From Hirudo medicinalis (Eukaryota > Annelida > Clitellata > Hirudinida > Hirudinidae), in assembly GCA_011800805.1 (NCBI GenBank), contig MPNW01000001.1:75162-139161 (forward strand): a stretch of DNA of 64,000 nucleotides. The letters are read 5' to 3'. Below the pieces are notes generated by a model. That model had not been told where the DNA came from, did not search any database, and saw only the letters and a list, made by a program, of their open reading frames with translations. Positions 34,901 to 43,785 of the stretch are shown piece after piece. The translations under genes and the position numbers were made by a program. The stretch's first letter is position 1. Each line of letters starts with the position of its first letter.

Positions 34901-36109
34901 ATTTGCATTCTACAGTCATTTGCTTTGAGTAACAAATAGAAAATTACAGATTGAATTAAATATAATAGAAAGCATTTACTGCAAAATATATTTAAGAACT
35001 TTGAATTGAGAGCTAGGATTTGAGATGACATTAAATGTTTGCAGGAAGATTTGATGAATCTCAAAGTGACGAGCCTTTTGCATCATTTGAGCCTCAAATG
35101 TGGCATTCAAGTTCTCCGGAACAATCATTTCAATCCATCTTGCCTGCGAAGGAGGCCAGCTACTGATGAGGTTTTGATTTTATTAACGATTCCAATAATA
35201 CACTAAAAATTTGATGTCTTAATAAAATGTAGACTTGAATAATTGTTTCATAATAATAAGTAAACATAACTTTAAATTTTAGCTGGGTGTTTTGCACAAC
35301 TGCCCTGAAGAAGTCATGCTGTGGACCAACCATCGAGTCATGGAATGGCTGAGAAGCATCGACCTTTCTGAATATGCACCAAATCTCAGGGGGAGTGGTG
35401 TGCATGGAGGTTGATGGTTAGTTGTGCTTGATAATTGTAGTTCTTAAATGTAATAGTACATTGGATTTAATGCACCAAATAAATGTAGTTTATTTTTAAA
35501 GATAATCTTGCAGCTAAAAAACTCCACACTTCAGCATGCTATGTTTTGTTAAATGTTTATACAAATGCAGGTTCTTGAGTCAAGATTCAGTGCCGAAGTT
35601 CTTGCAGCCATTTTGTCAATTCCTTTGAATAAAACCCTGCTTAGAAGACATCTAACCACACATTTTGTGGCCTTGATTGGCAACAACGTTCAGCAGCAGA
35701 AAAGAAACATTGAGAGTGACCCAAATTATGTTCCACTCACAACAAATCAAAAAGTCAAGGTAGGCTTGATCTTCTGGAATCTGGTTGATGTTGATTGTGA
35801 ATTACCTGGTTCTTTTGCAGCCCCCCAAAAAGATAGGACTCTTTCGACCAAGAACTGCAGACCTGAAGGATGACTTTGTTTGTCCTCTTGATTCTAGGTC
35901 GTCATCACACAAGCTGGATGGCATCTCCAAACCCTCAGATATTCCAACCACTGAGGTCATTCATATTCACATTGCCTTAATGCTGGATAAAAAATCAGTT
36001 GAATTATTAACTTAGCTTAAATTGAATCTTACTCATCAATGAAAAATATTTACAGAGTTCTTTTGGAGACCAGGGCAAAATTCAGGAAGTGTCTTCATCC
36101 AATGTTTGA
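16931..36109 (+). CDS. PPFIBP: liprin-beta (PPFIA-binding-protein family), multi-exon
   Basis: Scaffold protein of the liprin family, acting with liprin-alpha at cell edges and presynaptic sites. The first coding exon ends LEDALKQMEGLVEG (to 17036), like the N-terminus of vertebrate liprin-beta. Further exons: 17805-18076; coiled-coil exons 30911-31057, 31127-31232, 31423-31488, 31554-31615 (LKSAVETLMVSNEEK), 31678-31762; a Ser-rich linker 32326-32382 and 32529-33038; 33482-33602 and 33691-33801 (KLFNK-LKRSNS, then STAGPRLGGWNRG). SAM domain 1 is on 33960-34113 and 34543-34654, SAM 2 on 34756-34844 and 35045-35170 (WLDDIGLPQYKDQF), SAM 3 on 35283-35416 and 35571-35759 (WTNHRVMEWLRSIDLSEYAP). 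The tail is 35821-35955 (DDFVCPL) and 36056-36109. Phases agree at all checked joins except around 31762-32326, where a small exon may be missing, and 35411, where one base appears deleted. The intron from 18076 to 30911 is filled with transposons. Confidence 0.9.
19128..19454 (+). CDS. candidate alternative first exon inside liprin-beta
   Basis: An ATG-initiated open frame of 109 codons (MDERRSGEYRAGSFKIKRAM and onward; basic, Ser-rich, with YPPPLPQN) ends at a possible donor ATG|GTTCGT in phase 0. The next liprin-beta exon at 30911 is also phase 0, so the two could be joined to make an isoform with its own N-terminus. The donor is weak, and the protein resembles nothing I know. It could equally be an internal exon whose acceptor I missed, or a chance frame. 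Confidence 0.35.
19954..20024 (-). tRNA. tRNA-Glu-like sequence (anticodon TTC), degenerate
   Basis: On the minus strand, TCCCACATGATCTAGTGGTT then AGGATTCC matches the tRNA-Glu A box and D arm. The anticodon arm has CCAGC, loop CTTTCAC (anticodon TTC) and GTTGG. The T arm reads ACGGG-TTCTATT-CCCGG. The 3' acceptor strand is TGTGTGT rather than TGTGGGA, leaving two mismatches in the acceptor stem, and the T stem has one. It is therefore a pseudogene or the head of a SINE rather than a functional gene. Confidence 0.65.
20180..20820 (-). mobile_element. hAT remnant, ZBED5/FAM200-like transposase C-terminus
   Basis: The minus strand encodes, with stops and indels, FASDFRERFSDLKEVDFPAW, then LNTQI, then SPYFAECGFSIIKAVNDLLL with KKINRLD. 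This is the C-terminal dimerisation region of ZBED5/FAM200-type hAT transposases. The plus-strand end GGGGGC-type sequence closes with GTTAGGAAACACTG at about 20815, an end of the CAGTGTTTC type. It is decayed and lacks the catalytic core. It lies in the long liprin-beta intron. Confidence 0.65.
21085..21500 (-). mobile_element. Tc1/mariner transposase C-terminal fragment
   Basis: On the minus strand the frame carries SSPNLNPIENVWETLTWQL (the region around the second conserved Asp of Tc1 elements, followed by the Pro-Ile-Glu-Asn box). After a stop at 21172 it continues as KVFRKEYLEQLMASMKSRC, the usual Tc1 C-terminus. The N-terminal DNA-binding half is not recognisable. No terminal inverted repeats were found. 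It is dead. Confidence 0.75.
21501..23861. other. liprin-beta intron, no feature supported
   Basis: AT-rich intron. Around 21550-21660 there is a GC-richer patch with GGCAGATGTCCCTGTCGGCT, which shares the core ATGTCCCTGTCGG with the LINE ends at 39540 and 63890, so it is probably LINE-derived. A 78-codon open frame at 21931-22167 has no recognisable content. The rest shows nothing. Confidence 0.35.
23862..24180 (-). pseudogene. possible terminal exon ending in a PPPPY-type tail
   Basis: The minus strand from 24180 reads VPITIENVAYNQGHN, then a His/Pro/Asn-rich stretch. In the next frame comes EPPPPYQENSVNPSRSGL. The opening and the Pro-Pro-x-Tyr tail recall the ends of alpha-arrestin (ARRDC) proteins, where such motifs bind WW domains of NEDD4-type ligases. 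There are no upstream arrestin-domain exons nearby: the sequence before it on this strand is LINE. It may be a processed or transposed fragment, or coincidence. The frame change also argues against a working exon. Confidence 0.25.
24190..25484 (-). mobile_element. LINE fragment, RT family with PKEKESRGIKKFRP block
   Basis: On the minus strand: GIFIPKEKESRGIKKFRPIS (reverse transcriptase entry block), an internal deletion, GIATGCVISPALFILAI, then SIKVFMDDATLLT, the catalytic block with MDD in place of ADD. The frame continues with stops through AAIRKITKEGLEAIDKSL, LLRLLWPLTIYEI, LKSIVEEYKSGK and GEWTTWNETLQRSLT to a Cys-rich end near 24200. The order matches a LINE family with a C-terminal nuclease-type domain that is common in marine invertebrates and fish. 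Further pieces of the same family are at 39380-40440 and probably 63350-64000. It is interrupted by several frameshifts. Confidence 0.75.
25660..26720 (-). mobile_element. R2/NeSL-type LINE 3' end: thumb, CCHC and RLE domains
   Basis: The minus strand encodes, in overlapping frames, the post-RT thumb (SLNAADVAIRKATRRWLKLP with DTPNAFLHAP and LGIFQLRKWIPSIKTRR), then a helical linker (LVTIPKHWAKQRQLYKIVDG). Next is a CCHC knuckle (GCRVNESLGHTVQRC, then CPRHVRHNSL) and a restriction-like endonuclease with PD-D/E-type spacing (EGTKITDLCAWKDSAYVV, CDVAV). This is the layout of R2/NeSL-type elements, which usually insert at fixed targets. The catalytic RT core is absent; a different LINE family follows at once. 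It has frameshifts and is dead. Confidence 0.75.
26753..26826. repeat. (ATC)n/(GTC)n/(ATT)n compound microsatellite
   Basis: Trinucleotide array changing from TCATCA to TCGTCG to TCATCA to TTATTA. Found in the long liprin-beta intron. Confidence 0.95.
27215..27285 (+). ncRNA. tRNA-like segment, likely SINE-derived
   Basis: Reads AGGAGCGGTTAAGCATCTGT, an A-box-like stretch, then about 35 bases later AGAGTTCAATTCCTAG, a B-box-like stretch, followed by a stem-like CAGCTCGC. No clear acceptor stem or anticodon arm can be drawn. It differs in sequence from the SINE family described at 15012. Confidence 0.35.
27286..30910. other. remainder of long liprin-beta intron, no feature supported
   Basis: Strongly AT-rich. 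Open frames at 28019-28243 and 29227-29613 (minus) have the composition of chance frames in AT-rich DNA and no recognisable motifs. The frame at 30614-30859 is the same. Undetected short exons of liprin-beta are possible here or before 24 kb. Confidence 0.4.
34296..34468 (-). mobile_element. tRNA-derived SINE, copy 2 (in liprin-beta intron)
   Basis: The minus strand begins GGCATGCAGCTCGGCCGAAC, then CTGCATGCAGCAGTAATGGC, a B-box-like TGTTTGAAACCCAGCCTGCA, GGGAGCGCCCT, and the body AAATGGTAGATCAATTAAAA ending with CACATCCTGTTCAGATACAT. This aligns end to end with copy 1 at 15012-15172, including the non-tRNA body, so the two share one SINE source. Confidence 0.75.
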
Positions 36110-37146
36110 TGTCTTATAAATTGGTTGCTGCAACTTCCTACATGCCACACATTGAATTTTCCAGCACTGCAATATGATTTATACATTTCGTGCTTTGTAG
36201 AAGTTGTTTTGGATGTTATCCAGGTGCCTGTTATAATTAGTATTAACTGGAAGTTTTTATGATTTTCATAAATTATTCATTTTGTTCATCCTTGTGGCCT
36301 TAGCTGAGTTCAATTGTGGATTTTGTGTCAGTGTCTTAAATGGAATAAAGAGTATTTTATCTCTAATGTCTTCAGCTTCAGTGAAGTTGGAATAAGGTTC
36401 GAGTACGGCATGATGTTAGCTGTAGACTCACTGGTGCGGGGGTGCCGACGTGGTGGGAAATCTTCAAATCTCCAAGCTTTTTGGAGGATGATGGCGTTAA
36501 GTTCATCAATGTCGGAGCTTTTTTCTAAGTACTTTTAGGTGGGTGGAGGTATCGAGCTGATCGTCGCGTTATGTTGCTCCACATTTCCTATACGTGCTTA
36601 GGGGTACACGGTGATTTCTGTTTGTTTTTGATTGAATTGGGCATTGCTTCTGTGGTGAAGCTTTAAGCGGCTCCTCCGGTGCAGAAACACTGAGGAAGTA
36701 TGCAATATTACAAAATGAGGACGGTGAAGAATAGCAACAGTAATTTTGTGGCCAAGTGATGGAACATTACCAAATAGGGACGTAATTTAAAATAATTCAG
36801 TTATTAGCTGGTTACAGCTTATAATTGCTATTTTAATGTTAAAAGTATTTTCAGAGATGATTTCGCAATTTGAGTACTCATCAAGTTATGAATCGACTGC
36901 ATTTCTAAATTTTCTTAGTTACAACTAAGAATTACTAAGCCATCCTTCAATGATTTTTTTGGAATTGTTGACTACCAGTATTTAACATGGTGATGGTATA
37001 TGTGCTGTGTGCTATGCTTCAAAATTGGGAAAGACCATCTCCACATATTATTGACAATCATCAGATTTTTGCTGCTCGAAGAGTCGCGGGACGTTCGTAC
37101 AAGTGCAAATAATTTGAAAGTATTTTATGCAATTGAGCTGAGCACA
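36110..37146. other. liprin-beta 3' UTR and SNX4 promoter region
   Basis: AATAAA at 36343 lies 234 bases after the liprin-beta stop and could end its transcript. About 800 bases remain before the SNX4 start at 37147, in the same orientation. No motif stands out. Confidence 0.45.
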
Positions 37147-40100
37147 ATGTCTGTGAATAATGATGCAATCGATGATTTAATTCCTTACCGGTTTAACGAT
37201 GATCGCGACGATCTTGAAGATATCACACCTTGCAACGAAGTCACTAACACCTCAGAAAATTGTTATCCATCTAAGGTTGTTTTTCTTTTACGTTTTTAAA
37301 TATAAATTTCCACAATTCGTTTTTCCAGCATGCCAACTTGTCTAAATGGCTGGAAATTAGTGTTAATGATCCAGAAAAAAGGAATTCAAATGTAAAGGAT
37401 GCACACATAGTATATTGCATTGAGACCAGGTAGAATCAGATGCAGTTGATGACATTTTCCTTGAGTTGACAATTTGCTTAAGGTGTCTGAAAATTTGGTT
37501 CACAGAGTTATTGACAACAGCATGTCAAAATATGGTGATGTACCAAGTTCATGCTGGAGGAGATATTCAGAATTTGAATTGCTGAGGAATTATCTAGAGA
37601 CAACTTATCCATATGTCATTGTGCCTCCTCTTCCTGAAAAGAGAGTAATAATCTTACCTTTTCACATACACATATTTAAAAACTCTAATTTGTTATTCTC
37701 TGATTAAAATTTTGTAATACCGTCTAGTATATTTTAGAGTATATTATAAATTACAGATGACACATGCTTGGCAAAAAATGTCCTCAGACAAAATGGAAGT
37801 TGACTTCATTGAAAGGAGAAGAATAGGCCTAGAGGTAATTATGTAAAATTTTGTTGAATTTGAATAGGAAGCTTTAACTTACAAAGGGGATTATATCAAA
37901 ATTTTATATGGGGTGGTGGGGAGGGAGACCTCTCTGGGCACTGTGCCTGGATGAGCACAAAAATTTAATGCCAAAATTATAGCTTGTTATGGCTTAGCTT
38001 CTCTAGCCACTTAGAGAGCTTTCAGTTTATGATTGGTTTGATTTGGTTTCAGTCCTATGCTTGGGAGGCTCCAAATTATCAGTTTCACCCCGGGCGACAA
38101 AACCCTTATCTACAAATTACGCACATCTTCGGCTGTTACAAAATTGTTATCACTTCTCTTGAGAACTACCTGTGGAGGGGTGTTCACCCCACTATAATTT
38201 TGAGAACACCAGCACCCCCATATAACAATAAAACTAAATTCCAAGTATTACGGCTTTGTCAGTGCATTGATTGGTACACTTGCATCTGCTGCAGGTGTCA
38301 AATGTCAGACTCATGGAGTTTCAAAAGGAACAAGACTAAATCTAGGGAATGTTAAGTATCAACACACAATAAAAGGACAGACTTCAGCAGGACAGATCTT
38401 TGATCAAGAGTGTAAATGCCCTTGCTGCATGGACTCTTTCTTCTTTGTTTGTCATAGTCTGAGTTATTACGAGCTCCTCAAGTCTTACTCTCCAGTTGGA
38501 TATTATATGTTGTAGGGTTGTAATTTTTTTTTAAATACACTTTATGTTATGTTGTGGACGATCATCTTGCCTTCTGTTATAATGCTGGGTTAGTTATTAT
38601 GTATCATATATAATGTAGCATTATTGATATATTATTGTCATTTTTATTTATAAATTAACCCGCTTTGCTGATGTGCAGAAATGTCAAAATGCAAAGAAAT
38701 GAACGAAAGAAATTTTATGATGAGATGGATGAGCAAGAAAGTCCAAACAGATTCTGCAAGCTCTTTAATTTTGATTAAATTTAATTTTGGCTCAGCGTGG
38801 ATGATAAAGATGTTTCCGAGAGTGCATCTAAAATTAAAAATGACAAAAGGTGTTCATCTGGAATCAGACAGTGACTGGTGCACTGCAATCTGGTGGTGGT
38901 AATATTTCTGCAGTGATGGCTGTTGCTAAAGCAGCAGCGTTGTCATTAAAGAACGAATTTAGCTTGTCTGATGTTCAGAAAAATAAAACAAAGAAGTGGC
39001 GGCCAGTGCATTGGTCTTCATATCCGATGCAACTGTCAATTGAAGGACTGGGTATTCCAGATGTTCCTGATGGCCCAGATACGGAGCACAGGGAACTGAA
39101 GACATCGATCAACAAGGCATACCAGATGTAGTTGGAAAAATCAAGGCGTGGCATAGCTACCAGGCAATCAAATCGACACTTTTGTAAAGACATAGTTGTT
39201 AGTCAATTAAACACCATCATTTTTTTAGCAATTTTATTTGACCAAGCACTGCAATAACAAACACCAAAGCAACACAAGAACCAAATAAAATATATCAAGG
39301 GTCAGTCTTAAGGAAATACATTCTTGTCATGTTGTGGACAGCATAAACTAATTTCTTTAATTTGTTCTTTTTTTAAGAATATGTAAATTGGATATTGACT
39401 ATATTTACATTATTACTTGCTAGTTTCTCAGTACTCTGCCTTGTAGCTCCAACAGGGATCCTCAGAGTTTCCCTCATCTTCAACCTTTTCAGCCCTGTGG
39501 TTCTCCTTACATTTTCGGGGGGGGGGGCGTCTTCAGCCAGATGTCCCTGTCGGTTTTTACCTTCCGGACCCAACATTATCTTCGGCTATTAGATGCTCTT
39601 GCTAGCCTTCTTATGTCAATCATTACTGTTTAGACTGGAGTGACTCTGAAAGCTCTCATTGGCTTCTTTATGTTGTTTACTGTAATGTCTGGAAACCATC
39701 AACCTTCAACTATGCAGCTCTCTTTGTCGTCCTTCCTAAGTCGATCGCATCCTCCTCAGTTGCCTACAGCAGCCATGAGAGTAGGTGGGACCTACATTTT
39801 CTTTGTACCAGCAGTCGGAAGAAATAAATTTTCAGGTCTCTGCCTGGGCTTTTGTCTGCCTCCATTTGGATGGTAGTCGATAATGATTTGCCAGCTTGCA
39901 ACCGGCCTATTTTTCCAGACAGCACCACATCTCTTGACCAAGGAGTTGGCTTCGTCATTTCAGTGGATCATTGAAACTGGAGATTGATGGCTTTCCTGGC
40001 CTCAGAGAACTCCTTCTGGCTTCTTATTTGCAGAATGAGCCTCTACAAACTCAGACATCCTTGTCACAGCTTTCGTTCTTTCTCGGCTAGTTAATCCAAT

Positions 40101-43100
40101 CTTGGTGAGGAAAGCATAAGTCGATCTGCCGACTATGCCCCTTGTGCCAACCTCGATGTGGAATAGGTCTGTTCTGTAACCTTTCGCTTACAGGTCCATT
40201 GACAGATCTATTTTCCACCTTGAGTGCATTGCTATATTCAAGTCTGTCCTCCCATGTTATCGTCAACTCTAATGGAATGATGGCAACACGAGCACCATAT
40301 CTGGCCTCTTGCCTCTTATGAGCACCTAGGGTAGTGCCTCGTCCCTTCTATGTCAGCTACGACAATCTGGTCGTTTGCCTCTGCAAAAATGTCTTTACAG
40401 AATGTCTGGGCATTTGACACCTCATTTTGCAGAGTTGTGAGAAGCTCTTTTTTTATAAAAAAAAATTTCCATGTTATATTTGGTGCATAAAGTTGATTAA
40501 TTAATAAAGGTTAGAACATTAAAAAATCAAGGGTTTTGCTTTTACATTGACTAAGAATACAAGAAAAAAAACTCATTATGGAATTCCATATAACAAATTA
40601 TGATTTGTTGGGTCCCTTGCAATTTCATTACAAAGAGGTTTTATTGTAATAAAAACAATAATTCATTGGTAATCATCTTCCAGTTTGGTCCCTGTGACCT
40701 AGCTTGTGCTTGTTACTTAAATACTGATGTCGATAACCAACCAAATAGCTGATAAGCATAAATCTTGCACTGCTGCTTGAAAGTTTAAGGTTATTTCATG
40801 AACACAGGCAGCAGAGCAGCAGTTCAACACTAGAGAATGGGAAACAAAGAAATGCATGCTGACAAAGTGAACCCTAGAAAGCATGCATGCTATGGTCAAA
40901 TTTCAAGATAGCTCAAAGTAGAATGAGATTTTAAGCAGTGGGTCTTGGAACAAAGGAAATAGGACCAAGGGATATCAATAAGAAGCATCGAGTTGAAAGC
41001 GAGGATGGCGATTGAGAACATTGCCGATTCCCAGGGAGTTTCGTCGAGAGTCTCAAAATTCATTAAGAGAAGTGGGGTTGTCAAATAAGGCTATTTTATC
41101 ATTTTTGTGCATGTGTGATCATTTTAAACTTTTCTGTGTAAGGAAGCTACCTACTGTGTAGATTCTGTTTAATGTAAATTTAAATAAGATTCATTCTCAA
41201 TATAATAATATGCATAAGTAAGGTTTTTTTTAAGATGAGTTGTTGTGTCCTGCCATTTGTAAGCACTTCTCACTGTTTTGTAACATTAAGTTTGTGGTCA
41301 AGCTACATAACTAATGAAAATGTGCTCTTTGAAGTACTGAAATATTTTGATTGCATTTTTCCAGAAGTTTCTTTGTCGAATTTCAAAGCATGAAGCCCTT
41401 TCTACAGACAGGATTTTTTTTCACTTTCTCATGGAAGTTAGTATTTAAATTAAACTGGATAGGCCTGACAGATTGCGGGATGTACTTGCTATTTTAGGAT
41501 GGCACAGCTTGGAAGAACAGGGTTTTATCCACAGAATTCAGAGTTAAAGTATTGCTTATTTTCATTTTGTACATTTGTGTAAATTGAGTTTTAATTTATT
41601 CATTAAAAGGGAGATTCTAAGCTCATGATGATCAGTGCTTCAATGCGACTGAAGACAAATGATCCCAAAATGGAGGCTGAGAAGAGTTATTGTAATGAAA
41701 TGCAAACCCACCTAAGCTCCATCATTAGGATTAGATCAGTAAGTCTCTTTTTAAATTTCTGACATTAAGGGGTTTGATTCGAGGTTCAAGATTGAATGGA
41801 TTATAAATTGAAAACAAAATTATATCAGAAAATTGCTGGAAAAGAAACATCAATACATCAATTGCATAGTGACTATGGAAGAATCATGAGCGAGTGGTGT
41901 GGGTTTGAAAGCGGTGATGGTTTCCAAGCTGCTGGACACTACATCGATGCGTTGGTTTAATTCCCTCGCATCTTCGAGTTCTTGGAGTGCTCATTTAATT
42001 TCCGTTTTTATGATAATTTTTTTAGTTTCTCTCAAAACATGGAGCCTATGCTAGAAGATGAAGAACCTGTGATCGATTGTTTTAAGGAATATTTGGGATT
42101 TGCTGAATCACTTAGGTTAACAAGTCACTGATAAGTTGATTTATTTTATTTCTTCTGTTTTTAACAGATTTTAAATTTTCCAGAAATGTCTGCAGAAAGC
42201 AGGAACTTCTGCTTCTAGAAGCAGAAAAAACTGATGAATTACTTGGTGCCAAGCAGATACAAAGGAATAACATAGTAAGGAGTATTGTGTTTCTTGTTTC
42301 ATTTAGCTTTAGTTTATTTATTTTGTTATTAGCAAGGTTATCTATCATACCAAATTTGCTTGATTTTATGTTTTGTCTCTCAAAAATGTTTGGAATGAAA
42401 GAGTTGCACTGATGACCTAGAAACCAAATGTAACTGCTTTTTAGGCCCAAGGCAAACAAAGTGCTTTTTCTTTAAGTGGGATGAAAAGTAAGATTTTTGG
42501 AGCAGACACTCGTGATCAAAGAGAGGCCAAATTGAAGGTTTTGGAGGACCAGATCAAAGTGGTGCAAGAAATTGCCTATGTAACTAAAAAGGATTCAAAG
42601 TATGGCTTCTGCAGAAATTGTTTTCTGTCTGTGTCAAAGTAGCAATTTTGTCACCTTAGGTGGTTATGTTGATACATGACAATCACTTCAATTAATTTTA
42701 ACTTAGGAGTTCCTTAGAAATGGCCCTTGAAGATATAGAAAAGTTTCACTGTGAAAAAGCCATTGATCTGGGTCAGGCTATGTTAAAATTTGTTGTTCTC
42801 CAGACTGATAAATGCAAAAAGGTTTAAATCTATGTCTCTTCGAGATAGATAAACTTGTTTCTGTGTAACCTATTTATATTTTGAGTTTCATGTCAAGATT
42901 GCTGATGCAATTATTATTGAGCACCAATAAGTTTTAATAAGAGTCAATATAAATAAATTGACAATTTACTTGCAAAAGCTATTTTTAATTGAGACTTAAC
43001 TAATAACAAAAATGAATTCTTAAATTTAATTTTTAAATTTTAAGGACTGCTCTTACTTGCAATAATGTGGTAGTTCACCTCTCCTACTTACATTAATAGT

Positions 43101-43305
43101 TGGTTGCTTAAGTCAGTTCTCATCCTAAAATAGTCTCAACAGACTTTAATTCTAATTATTTCTTCATTATTGCACATGGCAGATTACAAATTAACTATTA
43201 TTAATTTTATTCCTGAGAGTTGTTGGTGATAATGAGCAAAATTCTTTTCAAATACAGGGTGTTTCCATGTGGCAAAACATCAAAGAAAGCTTCTGCAAGG
43301 TATGA
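37147..43305 (+). CDS. SNX4: sorting nexin-4, 13 exons
   Basis: PX-BAR sorting nexin that binds PI3P on early endosomes and recycles cargo. Exons: 37147-37275, 37329-37429, 37506-37644, 37757-37834, 41365-41436, 41498-41548, 41610-41738, 41829-41950, 42026-42115, 42184-42274, 42445-42599, 42717-42831 and 43258-43305. All phases agree, giving 439 residues against about 450 in vertebrates. The PX domain spans about 45-170, with WRRYSEFELLRNYL (residues 94-107), whose Arg96-Tyr97 pair contacts the phosphoinositide, then VPPLPEKR (116-123) and ERRRIGLE. The C-terminal half is a helical BAR region, including FESGDGFQAAGHYIDA and NVCRKQELLLLEAEK. The fourth intron (37835-41364) contains LINE and other repeats. 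The start ATG at 37147 is the one giving a human-like acidic N-terminus. The gene is convergent with DDX49, 480 bases apart. Confidence 0.95.
38041..38130 (+). repeat. dispersed repeat, copy A (also at 47010)
   Basis: Shares AAATTATCAGTTTC, then CCCCGGGC, then AAACCC and CTAC with 47040-47085. Downstream, at about 38175-38215, GGGGTGTTCACCCC is a palindrome. The segment behaves like part of a short nonautonomous element inside the SNX4 intron. Its borders are not defined. Confidence 0.45.
38240..38515 (+). pseudogene. coding-like segment with C-x-C-x2-C motif, unassigned
   Basis: A plus-strand open frame inside SNX4 intron 4 reads CQTHGVSKGTRLNLGNVKYQ, then GQIFDQECKCPCCMDS. The D-x-E-C-x-C-x2-C pattern loosely recalls the zinc site of tRNA-guanine transglycosylase (QTRT1), but the histidine-bearing helix that should follow is not there. 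It may be a relic exon or transposon coding sequence. I do not assign it. Confidence 0.2.
38672..39131 (+). other. coding-like stretch in SNX4 intron, unassigned
   Basis: A plausible acceptor (GTGCAG at about 38679) precedes a basic stretch. After frame changes an open frame ends with LKNEFSLSDVQKNKTKKWRP, then HWSSYPMQLSIEGLGIPDVP and a stop at 39131. Composition is protein-like (few Ile/Phe/Asn homopolymers), unlike the surrounding intron. No family is recognised. No splice chain to SNX4 was found. Confidence 0.25.
39380..40440 (-). mobile_element. LINE 3' end, same family as 24190-25484
   Basis: On the minus strand, 40330-40010 encodes with frameshifts YGARVAIIPLELTITWEDRL, then VENRSVNGP, GTRGIVGRSTYAFLTKIGLT and SRERTKAVTRMSEF. 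This is the C-terminal end of the RT family also seen at 24 kb. Downstream (39900-39500) is a 3' UTR with GCTCTCATTGGCTTCTTTAT, GTCGATCGCATCC, TTGCCTACAGCAGCCATGAG and ATGTCCCTGTCGGTTTTTAC, all shared with the opposite-strand sequence at 63640-63910. A poly-G tract lies at 39519-39527. It sits in SNX4 intron 4. Confidence 0.65.
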
Positions 43306-43785
43306 ACTCGACAGGCATAGAACTTGTTTTGAAATACATTTCCAGCTATCAAGTATCTGCAATTAATTGCTCAAACAGTCAGCCATCTGCATCCAAGCCC
43401 AAATTAAGCTGAGAGAAAATGAAACATTTTGCATAATTACCCTTTTATTCAAGAAATTTGTATAGAACATTCCTACCAAGTCAAATAGCAGTGCAAAAAA
43501 TTGCTATAATGGAGTACTGGCAACATAGTGGGTACATAAGTCTGAAAGCATCAGCTAATCTGCCAATAAGTGATGCTTTGGTGTTTTAGATGTTCTTGTT
43601 TTTCATTATGGACAAATTATCTTAAAAAGTCAGTTTTATGTGGGAGTTTTAAACATGTATGCATTTACAAATACTATCAGAACCTCTGAAATTTTTAAAA
43701 GCTGATCTTAGACCATTTTGATAAATTATGTCATTTCAGACATCTCACAATTTATTTGATTGAAACAACAACATCACTGTCAAGC
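43306..43785. other. convergent intergenic region SNX4/DDX49
   Basis: 480 bases between two convergent stops. AT-rich, with no coding signal. It must hold the 3' UTRs of both genes, which may overlap. AATAAA-type signals are not clearly placed. Confidence 0.5.

Noticed and set aside
36314..36538. Frame after the liprin-beta stop
   Set aside because: It lies in the likely 3' UTR and has no conserved content.
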